From positions 1 to 10,602 of the forward strand of contig JBJEXX010000079.1 in the NCBI GenBank assembly GCA_051886215.1: a DNA stretch of 10,602 nt, read 5' to 3'. The stretch's first letter is position 1. Every line of letters begins with the position of its first letter. Shown one piece after another: positions 1 to 5,560 of the stretch. A program made the position numbers and the translations under genes. The notes beneath the pieces are model-generated. The model saw only the letters and a program-made list of their open reading frames with translations. It did not search any database and was not told where the DNA came from. Source of the DNA: JBJEXX01 sp051886215. Lineage in GTDB: Bacteria; Bacillota_I; Bacilli_A; RF39; UBA660.

Positions 1-542
1 CCGGTTATTTCACCTTTCATTTCTGATAATTTAATTAAATTTTCTTGAGTTGATTTCATAACATCTTGTATAGATTTGAATTCTGACGTTTTTCTATTTT
101 TACTTATATTTAAGATTCTTCGTTCTGCTTCTTCTACTGTTTCATTAATTTCATTATCTTCTTCATAACCTAAAGTGGTTATAGATGTTGATACTTCTAT
201 TAAGTTTCTAAGAATAGCTTTATCTTCTATTATTTTAGAATAATAGTCAAAATTAGCGGCACTTGGAACACAATCTAATATTTCTGTTAAATATTCTACT
301 CCTCCAACCTCGTTTATTATATTTTTATTTTTTAGCTCATCTGTTACTGTAGTGATATCTATCGGAATATTCTTATCAACTAATTCCTTTATTGATTTAA
401 ATATCATACCATTCTTTTTTAAATAAAATATATCTTCATTTAAATTATCACAAGCTTTTTGTAAGGCTGTTTTGGATAAAAACATCGAACCCAATACTGC
501 TTGTTCTGCTTCTATGTTATTTGGTAATTCTCTAATAGGCAT
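1..542 (-). CDS. dnaB: Replicative DNA helicase DnaB, N-terminal part (runs off left edge)
   Basis: Hexameric helicase that unwinds DNA at the replication fork and binds primase (called dnaC in B. subtilis). I translated the minus strand from the ATG at 542: 180 codons stay open to the window edge. The start reads MPIRELPNNIEAEQAVLGSM, the classic DnaB opening with the E-A-E-Q-A-V-L-G motif. It is followed by the helical N-terminal domain (roughly residues 1-105) with IDITTVTDEL and VGGVEYL, and then the linker helix region (about 110-175). The visible part stops at GEITG, just before the RecA-like ATPase domain, so Walker motifs are not in view. A strong AAGGAGGTG ribosome site lies 7-9 nt upstream and overlaps the rplI stop codon, so the two genes are tightly coupled. 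It is the last visible gene of the DHH-rplI-dnaB unit. Confidence 0.95.
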   Translation of the reverse strand, partial: MPIRELPNNIEAEQAVLGSMFLSKTALQKACDNLNEDIFYLKKNGMIFKSIKELVDKNIPIDITTVTDELKNKNIINEVGGVEYLTEILDCVPSAANFDYYSKIIEDKAILRNLIEVSTSITTLGYEEDNEINETVEEAERRILNISKNRKTSEFKSIQDVMKSTQENLIKLSEMKGEIT

Positions 543-555
543 TAGAAACACCTCC

Positions 556-996
556 TTATTTTTCTAGTGATACTTTAATTGTTGCTTTTATATCTTTATA
601 TAAGTTTATTGATACATTATGATAACCTAAAGTTGTTAAATTATTTTCTAAATCTATTTGATTTTTATCTATTTTATATTCTAATTTATTTAATTCTTCT
701 CGTATTTGTTTAGTACTTATACTTCCAAATACTCTATCTTGTTCTCCTGTTTTTACTTTAAATTTTAGAACTACTTTTTCTAGTTTTTCTTTTTCTTTTA
801 TAGCTAAATCTCTAGCTTCCTTATCTTTAATATTTCTTTCTTTTTGATTTGATTTTAAAGTTTGAAGATTTTTATCATTTAAGGGTACAGCGTAACCTTT
901 TTTTATTAAAAAGTTCATAGCATATCCATCTTTAACTTCTTTTATTTCTTCTTTTCTTCCTTGACCTTTCAAATCTTTTATAAATATTACTTTCAT
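556..996 (-). CDS. rplI: 50S ribosomal protein L9
   Basis: Large-subunit protein that binds 23S rRNA near the base of the L1 stalk and helps maintain reading frame. The 146-residue product has the L9 signature at its N-terminus: MKVIFIKDLKGQGRKEE, then GYAMNFLIKKGYAVP at about 24-38. A charged connecting helix (about 40-75, rich in Lys and Glu) and a C-terminal domain with the G-x-v-FGSIS element (about 85-95) follow. Length is close to the usual ~148. The start is supported by an AGGAGGG site directly upstream, which overlaps the stop of the DHH gene (8 nt gap between the genes). The order DHH phosphodiesterase, rplI, dnaB matches yybT-rplI-dnaC in B. subtilis. Confidence 0.97.
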   Translation of the reverse strand: MKVIFIKDLKGQGRKEEIKEVKDGYAMNFLIKKGYAVPLNDKNLQTLKSNQKERNIKDKEARDLAIKEKEKLEKVVLKFKVKTGEQDRVFGSISTKQIREELNKLEYKIDKNQIDLENNLTTLGYHNVSINLYKDIKATIKVSLEK

Positions 997-1004
997 AAAC
1001 CCTC

Positions 1005-1964
1005 CTATTTAATATGTTTTATTAATAGTTGTTGAACTTTCTCTAATGATGTTTCCTGAACAACCGCTGCTGCTTCTCTTGGAGAACCTCCTCCATTCAA
1101 ATTAGACAACACTTTATTAACTTTTCCATCTGTTAAGCTTCTTGCAGATATTCCTATTTCTTCATTATTTAATCTTCCTATAACATATGATGTCTCTATT
1201 CCTTTAAATAGAAGTAAAGTATCTGCAGCTTTGGCTAAATATTCTCTTCTATAAAATTTAGTATTACTACCTACACTAATAGCTGTTTTCTTATCTATAA
1301 ATTGGACATTTAATATTAATTTTTGTCTTTCTTTGTAGTCTTCAAAATCTTGCTTTAATAGAGTTTGAACTTTTCTAGTATCGGCTTTTAGACTAGTTAA
1401 ATAAGCAGAATAAAAAAATGTTTGTTCTGTTGTGTTTATAGCATAACTATTTGTATCTAAAACAATTCCTGATAATAGTACTGTAGCAATCTGAGATGGA
1501 ATTTTAATTTTTTTATCTAATATTATTTCAGTAACCATTTCACATGTACTTGAATAAGTAGTATTGATATAAGAATTATCATTTTTAATACTACCTTTTC
1601 CTATAGTATGGTGATCTATTAATATTATGTTTTTAAATTTATTTAATAAAGTTTCATCTTGAAGTAAATACTTTTTGTTTACATCTATTATTATTAATAA
1701 ATCATTTTGATTAATATTTGTTATGTTTTTGGAATTAGTTACAGTTATTTTATCTTTTAAGTATTCTAAAGCAAGTTTTACTGCTGATTCATGTTCTTGA
1801 TCATTTATAATTATTTTTACATTATCTTTGTTATATTTTTTAGCTATAACACTAATTCCAGCAGCAGCTCCTAAGGCATCTAAATCTAGTGATTTATGTC
1901 CCATAATAAAAATATTATTAGAGTGTTTTGTTTTTTTTAGCAATTTTTTCTCAAATAATTTCAT
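1005..1964 (-). CDS. Stand-alone DHH/DHHA1 phosphodiesterase (GdpP catalytic-half homologue)
   Basis: Likely manganese-dependent phosphodiesterase acting on cyclic di-AMP or short oligonucleotides in the cytoplasm. With the start used here (319 aa) the DHH motifs are intact: H23, D27 and D29 in MGHKSLDLDALG, D94 in IIIDVNK, DHH at 117-119, and D170 in GIVLDTNSYA. The DHHA1 part (about 225-319) contains ISARSL and GGG at 291-293. The closest family by position and motifs is GdpP (YybT), normally about 650 aa with two membrane helices, a PAS domain and a degenerate GGDEF domain. None of these is present, so the protein should be soluble. The usual GGGH motif reads GGGS (Ser294). I chose the ATG at 1964 because it has AAGGAGG 5 nt upstream. 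A longer in-frame reading from 2015 would run through a promoter. Substrate is inferred, not shown; NrnA/DhhP-like activity is an alternative. Confidence 0.85.
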   Translation of the reverse strand: MKLFEKKLLKKTKHSNNIFIMGHKSLDLDALGAAAGISVIAKKYNKDNVKIIINDQEHESAVKLALEYLKDKITVTNSKNITNINQNDLLIIIDVNKKYLLQDETLLNKFKNIILIDHHTIGKGSIKNDNSYINTTYSSTCEMVTEIILDKKIKIPSQIATVLLSGIVLDTNSYAINTTEQTFFYSAYLTSLKADTRKVQTLLKQDFEDYKERQKLILNVQFIDKKTAISVGSNTKFYRREYLAKAADTLLLFKGIETSYVIGRLNNEEIGISARSLTDGKVNKVLSNLNGGGSPREAAAVVQETSLEKVQQLLIKHIK

Positions 1965-1986
1965 ATGGTCCTCCTTACTTACAATT

Positions 1987-2015
1987 ATTATACTATAAAA
2001 TATCTTCCTTTTCAA
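1987..2015 (-). promoter_or_regulatory. Promoter of the DHH-rplI-dnaB unit
   Basis: Minus-strand -35 TTGAAA (2010-2015) and perfect -10 TATAAT (1987-1992) are separated by exactly 17 nt. Transcription would begin near 1980, giving a leader of about 16 nt before the AAGGAGG site and the ATG at 1964. It lies just downstream of the rpsR terminator, so this unit is uncoupled from rpsF-ssb-rpsR. Confidence 0.75.
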
Positions 2016-2030
2016 TTTTTATTACAAAAC

Positions 2031-2050
2031 AAAAAAGCTTTTATCAAGCT
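2031..2050 (-). terminator. Rho-independent terminator after rpsR
   Basis: On the minus strand, immediately after the rpsR stop codon, AGCTT (2050-2046) pairs with AAGCT (2040-2036) around a 5-nt loop and runs into six T residues (2036-2031). The stem is short, but position and T-run fit an intrinsic terminator ending the rpsF-ssb-rpsR transcript. Confidence 0.65.
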
Positions 2051-2051
2051 C

Positions 2052-2267
2052 TTATTTTGTAAATGGTAATAATCCAATTGCACGTGCTCTTTTTATTTGA
2101 GCAGCAATATATCTTTGATGTCTAGCACAATTTCCTGTAACACGTCTTGGTAAAATTTTACCTTTTTCATTTATATATCTTTTTAAAGTTTCTACATCTT
2201 TATAATTTACATCTTTTCCAGTACACATGTAGCAAACTTTTTTCTTCTTTTTGAAAAATTCTGCCAT
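2052..2267 (-). CDS. rpsR: 30S ribosomal protein S18, zinc-binding type
   Basis: Small-subunit platform protein that binds 16S rRNA as a heterodimer with S6. The 71-residue sequence carries the family core GKILPRRVTGNCARHQRYI (about 36-54) followed by AAQIKRARAIGLLPF, essentially the S18 signature. C12 and C15 (CYMC) together with C47 and H50 (NCARH) make a plausible zinc site. B. subtilis S18 lacks these residues, so this is the Cys-containing form. The start has an AAGGAGG site 6-7 nt upstream. It is third in the rpsF-ssb-rpsR operon (14 nt after ssb) and is followed directly by a terminator. Confidence 0.97.
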   Translation of the reverse strand: MAEFFKKKKKVCYMCTGKDVNYKDVETLKRYINEKGKILPRRVTGNCARHQRYIAAQIKRARAIGLLPFTK

Positions 2268-2281
2268 AATAATCCTCCTTC

Positions 2282-2746
2282 TTAGAATGGTAATTCATCA
2301 TCATTAATTTCTATACTTGATCCAAAATCTGCGAATGGATCTGATTGAACAGATGTTGTTGGAGTTTCTGAATCTTTAGCAAAATCATATGGAGTTGGAG
2401 CTGAATTTGAAGACATGTCTGATGATTTTGATTTTGAATCTAAAAATTGTACGTTATCAGCGATTACTTCAGTAACATAACGCTTTTTTCCATCTTCTCC
2501 ATCATAACTTCTTGTTTGAATTCTTCCATCAATTGCAACTTGACTTCCTTGTGTTAAATAATTTTTAACATTTTCTGCTTGTTTTCTCCATACAACGATA
2601 TTTATAAAATCTGCTTCTCTTTCACCAGATTGATTAGTAAATGGTCTATTTACCGCTAAAGAAAAAGTAGCAACTGCAACATTCGATCCTGTATATCTCA
2701 ATTCTGGATCTCTTGTTAGACGACCAATTAAAAATACTTTATTCAT
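2282..2746 (-). CDS. ssb: Single-stranded DNA-binding protein
   Basis: Binds ssDNA during replication, recombination and repair and recruits partner proteins through its C-terminal tip. The 154-residue product opens with MNKVFLIGRLTRDPELRYT and has the OB-fold core to about residue 104, including ATFSLAVNR and DFINIVVWRKQAENV with aromatic W53. A low-complexity Ser/Thr/Asp-rich tail (about 105-148) ends in the acidic tip DDELPF, nearly identical to the consensus DDDLPF, so the interaction tail is intact. An AGAGG ribosome site precedes the ATG, 14 nt after rpsF. Its place between rpsF and rpsR is the standard bacterial arrangement and puts it under the same promoter and leader. Confidence 0.97.
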   Translation of the reverse strand: MNKVFLIGRLTRDPELRYTGSNVAVATFSLAVNRPFTNQSGEREADFINIVVWRKQAENVKNYLTQGSQVAIDGRIQTRSYDGEDGKKRYVTEVIADNVQFLDSKSKSSDMSSNSAPTPYDFAKDSETPTTSVQSDPFADFGSSIEINDDELPF

Positions 2747-2760
2747 ATTAACCTCTTTTC

Positions 2761-3054
2761 TTAGTCTTCTACTTTTATTACTAGATGACGTATAACGTTT
2801 TCATTGATTTTTGCAATACGATCAAATTCATTTATTGCATCTGAATTAGCATCAGCTTCTACTACATATAAGAAATAGTATCCTGTTTTAAATTTTTGGA
2901 TTTCATAAGCTAATTCTCTTTGTCCCATCTTTTTCTCTTCTAAAATCTTAGCAGCTTTATCTGTAAGAACTTTTTTCATTTCTTCTGCTACCTTATTGAT
3001 TTCAGTTTCTTCTAAATCTGGTTTTACAATAAACATAACTTCATACTTTCTCAT
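2761..3054 (-). CDS. rpsF: 30S ribosomal protein S6
   Basis: Small-subunit protein that pairs with S18 on the platform. The 97-residue product begins MRKYEVMFIVKPDLEE and contains GQRELAYEIQKFKTGYYFLYVVEA (about 44-67), the typical S6 central signature. The C-terminus has the ENVIRHLVIKV strand. Length is normal (about 95-100). Translation starts behind a strong AAAGGAGGTG site. First gene of rpsF-ssb-rpsR; the leader between its promoter and ATG carries a candidate S6:S18 binding structure, so autogenous control by the S6:S18 complex is likely. Confidence 0.97.
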   Translation of the reverse strand: MRKYEVMFIVKPDLEETEINKVAEEMKKVLTDKAAKILEEKKMGQRELAYEIQKFKTGYYFLYVVEADANSDAINEFDRIAKINENVIRHLVIKVED

Positions 3055-3114
3055 GTTTACACCTCCTTTTGGACTTTCGGCCTTATTTAAAAGGCAAGGA
3101 GTACCTAAATACTC
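3055..3114 (-). promoter_or_regulatory. Candidate S6:S18-binding leader of rpsF (autoregulatory mRNA motif)
   Basis: On the minus-strand transcript, GGUACU (3105-3100) can pair with AGUCC (3075-3071), leaving one bulged U. Inside it GCCUU (3095-3091) pairs with AAGGC (3084-3080). The CCG triplet (3080-3078) sits at the junction between the two helices, where the known rpsF leader motif places its conserved CCG that S18 reads. The Shine-Dalgarno sequence (3069-3061) follows the outer helix by one nucleotide, so protein binding could block it. In addition CUCCUU (3101-3096) is perfectly complementary to AAGGAG in the Shine-Dalgarno region (3068-3063). The pairings are seen in the sequence; the regulatory role is by analogy to the S6:S18 leader family. 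Confidence 0.7.
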
Positions 3115-3120
3115 GTTAGT

Positions 3121-3149
3121 AGTATAACAAAATTAATTAAATTTGTCTA
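3121..3149 (-). promoter_or_regulatory. Promoter of rpsF-ssb-rpsR
   Basis: Minus-strand -35 TAGACA (3149-3144), 17-nt spacer ending in an extended -10 TG-T, then -10 TATACT (3126-3121). Predicted start near 3114, immediately upstream of the structured rpsF leader. The -35 is only 8 nt beyond the stop codon of the preceding C26 hydrolase gene. Confidence 0.75.
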
Positions 3150-3157
3150 TATTTTTC

Positions 3158-3865
3158 TTATTCTTTACAAGATTTTATGAATGCTTCTAATAATTTATGT
3201 TGAATTTTATCATCTAACATTCTCTCTGGATGCCATTGTACTCCTATATTAAATCTATTATTTTTGTATTGTACAGCTTCTATTAATCCATCTTCACTAT
3301 ATCCAACTACATCATAAACTGGTGATGATAAAACGTGGTAATTATGTAGACTGTTTACTTTTATTGTCTCTTGGCCCATTATTTCATATAATTTTGAGTT
3401 TTTTTCTATTGTAACTTCATGGGCATATATCATATCTTTATTGGCGTGATTTATTCCTTGTTCATTATTTCTTTCAGTTTCAAATTTTATTGAACCATCG
3501 TTATTTGTTAAACCATAATTAGCCATTGTCTGCATACCTAAACATATTCCAAGTATGGGTTTATCATTTGTTACACAGTAATCAATTATATAGTGATCAT
3601 ATTCAAATCTTTTAAAGCCTCCTGGAGAAAGAATTCCATCACATAAATCTAATTGTTGTTTTAACATTTTCTTTTCTTCTTCCGTTAGTGGCTCGTTTTC
3701 ACTCAATTTTTGATTATAATAATCTGTATCTTGTGGTGGTAGAATTAATATTGGATTGCCACCTAATTTAATTATTGCCTTACGGTAATATTCCATCGTT
3801 ACTATTAATGGTATGTCGCCTTTTATAGAACAACGTCCTACTATACCTATTATTGGTCTACACAT
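3158..3865 (-). CDS. Peptidase C26 / gamma-glutamyl hydrolase-like class-I amidotransferase
   Basis: Predicted cytoplasmic hydrolase of gamma-glutamyl bonds, in the PuuD-like (gamma-glutamyl-GABA hydrolase) family; the actual substrate is unknown. With the 235-aa start the N-terminus is MCRPIIGIVGR, typical for the family. The oxyanion-side loop DGILSPGG is at 76-83, the nucleophile elbow GICLGMQ at 106-112 (Cys108), and GVQWHPE at 208-214 supplies His212 and Glu214, so the triad is complete. The elbow has Leu109 where PuuD-like proteins usually have Arg, and NSLHNYHV (171-178) stands where many members read NS-x-HHQ. The ATG overlaps the ychF stop codon in the 8-nt pattern ATGTGTAG and has no good Shine-Dalgarno sequence, suggesting translational coupling to ychF. 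An in-frame ATG at 3892 would add 9 residues and also lacks a ribosome site. Confidence 0.82.
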   Translation of the reverse strand: MCRPIIGIVGRCSIKGDIPLIVTMEYYRKAIIKLGGNPILILPPQDTDYYNQKLSENEPLTEEEKKMLKQQLDLCDGILSPGGFKRFEYDHYIIDYCVTNDKPILGICLGMQTMANYGLTNNDGSIKFETERNNEQGINHANKDMIYAHEVTIEKNSKLYEIMGQETIKVNSLHNYHVLSSPVYDVVGYSEDGLIEAVQYKNNRFNIGVQWHPERMLDDKIQHKLLEAFIKSCKE

Positions 3866-4958
3866 TAAATCTGAATTGGCAAATATCACCATCTTGCATT
3901 AAGTAATCTTTGCCTTCCAATCTAGCACGCCCTGCTTCTCTAACTTTTAATTCACTACCACATGATATTAAATCTTCATAACTTATTACTTCTGCTTTTA
4001 TAAATCCTTTTTCAAAATCCGTATGGATAATACCTGCACATTGTTTAGCATTCATGCCATCGTGAAATGTCCAAGCTCTTACTTCATCTTTTCCTACTGT
4101 AAAGTATGTTTTTAAACCTAGTAGTGAATATGTTGCTTTAATTAATTGATCTAAACCACTTTCTTCTACTCCTAACATTTCTAACATTTCTTTTTTCTCT
4201 TCATCTGTCATATCGCACAAATCTTCTTCTATCTTGGCACATATTTTTATTACTTTAGCATGTTCTTTTTGAGCGTATTCTTTTACTTGCTTTATATATT
4301 CATTATCTTCATTAGCAATATCATCTTCTTTAACATTTGCTAAATATATTATTGGTTTTAAAGTTAAAAAACTAAAGTTCTTAATAACATTTTTTTCTTC
4401 TTTGGTAAAATCTATATTTCTTAATGATACTCCTTTATCTAATGCATCTTTTGCCTTTTTTAGTATTTCATATTCTTGTAATGCTTCTTTGTCTCTATTG
4501 GTCTCAGCTTTTTTCTTTATTTTATCTATTCTATTATTAATTATTTCTAAATCCGCAATTGCTAATTCTAAATTTATTATTTCAATATCACGTATTGGAT
4601 CTATGTGCCCTTCTACATGTATAATGTTTTCGTCATCAAAACATCTTACCACTTCACAAATAGCATCTACTTCTCTAATATGAGATAAAAACTTATTTCC
4701 TAAACCTTCTCCATTAGATGCACCTTTTACTAATCCTGCAATGTCAGTAAATTCAAAACTAGTTTTAATTGTTTTATTTGGTTCATACATTTCACTTAAT
4801 TTATCTATTCTTTCATCCGGTACTGTTACTATTCCTACATTAGGATCTATTGTCGCAAATGGATAATTTGCCGCTAAAATCTTTTGTTTTGTTATAGCAT
4901 TAAACAAAGTTGACTTTCCAACATTAGGTAGACCTACTATACCAGCTTTTAAACTCAT
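3858..4958 (-). CDS. ychF: Redox-regulated ATPase/GTPase YchF (Obg family)
   Basis: Universally conserved Obg-family P-loop ATPase (OLA1/YchF) linked to ribosome function and stress response. The 366-aa product matches the usual ~365. P-loop GLPNVGKS is at 9-16, switch II with DIAGLVKGAS at 72-81, and the altered base-specificity motif NVKED at about 208-212, which in this family favours ATP over GTP. A helical insert lies in the middle (about 135-185). The C-terminal TGS domain (about 283-366) includes TYFTVGKDEVRAWTF and ends DGDICQFRFNV. I start at the ATG 4958, giving MSLKAGIVGLPNVGKS as in homologues, with AAGGAG 8 nt upstream; an in-frame GTG at 4967 overlaps that site. Own promoter upstream; followed by the coupled C26 hydrolase gene. 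In B. subtilis the equivalent gene (yyaF) also precedes rpsF. Confidence 0.97.
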   Translation of the reverse strand: MSLKAGIVGLPNVGKSTLFNAITKQKILAANYPFATIDPNVGIVTVPDERIDKLSEMYEPNKTIKTSFEFTDIAGLVKGASNGEGLGNKFLSHIREVDAICEVVRCFDDENIIHVEGHIDPIRDIEIINLELAIADLEIINNRIDKIKKKAETNRDKEALQEYEILKKAKDALDKGVSLRNIDFTKEEKNVIKNFSFLTLKPIIYLANVKEDDIANEDNEYIKQVKEYAQKEHAKVIKICAKIEEDLCDMTDEEKKEMLEMLGVEESGLDQLIKATYSLLGLKTYFTVGKDEVRAWTFHDGMNAKQCAGIIHTDFEKGFIKAEVISYEDLISCGSELKVREAGRARLEGKDYLMQDGDICQFRFNV

Positions 4959-4982
4959 ATTAATCACTCCTTATTGCTCTTT

Positions 4983-5011
4983 ATTCTAACATTTTATTAT
5001 TGATAATACAA
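4983..5011 (-). promoter_or_regulatory. Promoter of ychF and the C26 hydrolase gene
   Basis: Minus-strand -35 TTGTAT (5011-5006), 17-nt spacer ending in the extended -10 TG-T, then -10 TAGAAT (4988-4983). Predicted start near 4976 gives a leader of about 18 nt containing the AAGGAG site. The -35 directly abuts the stop codon of the upstream acetyltransferase gene. Confidence 0.6.
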
Positions 5012-5515
5012 TTATATTTTTCTTCTTTTAGATATATAATTTGGATTGTCTTTTACAAATTCAATTTTTCCTACATAATTATTTTTTTCATATTGTTCTT
5101 CATCTGGATAAAAGTTTGAAGAACTTAACATATCTATACTCTTTTTATTACTTGGCTCCACATCTGCCCGTAACTCTTTGATATTATAATTTTCAAATAA
5201 ATAGCTACTAATTTCATCTATTGATGTTTTTCCTAATCCTAAACCTCTATATTCTTTTAATATAGAAAGTTCTATAAACGCAACATCCTTGCTTAATGGT
5301 GATAAATATGTATATCCAATTGGTTTGTTTTTTAATTCAATTACATAAGCGCTTGCAAAACTAAAATTTTCATTATTTGATGAGGATATTAATCTATCTT
5401 TTATTGAATTTATATATTTAGATTTTGATACTCCATTATCTAATTCTCTTAATAATTCACCGTGTTTACTTGAATCATATCTAACAAGTTCCAGTGTATC
5501 TAATTTAACTTTCAT
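5012..5515 (-). CDS. GNAT-family N-acetyltransferase
   Basis: Probable acetyl-CoA-dependent transferase of unknown substrate, 167 aa. The GNAT core is recognisable: strand IELSILKEY followed by the acetyl-CoA pyrophosphate loop YRGLGLGK at 89-96 (R/Q-x-x-G-x-G/A), then an amphipathic helix. The second motif, ELRADVEPSNKKSIDMLSSS with NFYPDEE (about 114-140), resembles the usual E-x-N-x-x-A-x-x-x-Y-x-x-x-G-F segment; the final Gly-Phe reads Asn-Phe. The C-terminus is basic (KRRKI). AGAGG precedes the ATG. It lies 44 nt after the transporter gene, with a hairpin between, and has no clear promoter of its own, so it is probably expressed by read-through of the soj operon. Whether its substrate relates to the transporter is unknown. 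Confidence 0.85.
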   Translation of the reverse strand: MKVKLDTLELVRYDSSKHGELLRELDNGVSKSKYINSIKDRLISSSNNENFSFASAYVIELKNKPIGYTYLSPLSKDVAFIELSILKEYRGLGLGKTSIDEISSYLFENYNIKELRADVEPSNKKSIDMLSSSNFYPDEEQYEKNNYVGKIEFVKDNPNYISKRRKI

Positions 5516-5534
5516 ATTTTCCTCTTTTCATAAT

Positions 5535-5560
5535 AAAATAAGTATCTAAATACTTATTTT
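5535..5560 (-). terminator. Hairpin after the transporter gene (weak terminator or attenuator)
   Basis: An 11-bp inverted repeat with a 4-nt loop (arms 5535-5545 and 5550-5560) begins at the last base of the transporter stop codon. The stem is almost all A-T, and the minus-strand 3' arm ends ATTTT followed by ATTATG, not a clean T-run. It could partly terminate, protect the 3' end, or set a lower expression level for the acetyltransferase downstream. Confidence 0.5.

Noticed and set aside
1965..2015. N-terminal extension of the DHH protein by 17 residues
   Set aside because: The extension coincides with a TTGAAA-17-TATAAT promoter and is not family-like; the ATG at 1964 has the strong ribosome site.
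2080..2087. GCACGTGC palindrome as a possible parS core
   Set aside because: The flanks do not match the TGTTTC/GAAACA arms, and the bases encode conserved Ala-Arg-Ala of S18.
4402..4683. Plus-strand open frame opposite ychF
   Set aside because: Antisense shadow of a conserved gene; product is Ser/Ile/Phe-rich with no family resemblance and no ribosome site.
4959..4967. GTG start three codons upstream for ychF
   Set aside because: The GTG overlaps the Shine-Dalgarno sequence itself; the ATG at 4958 has correct spacing and the family N-terminus.
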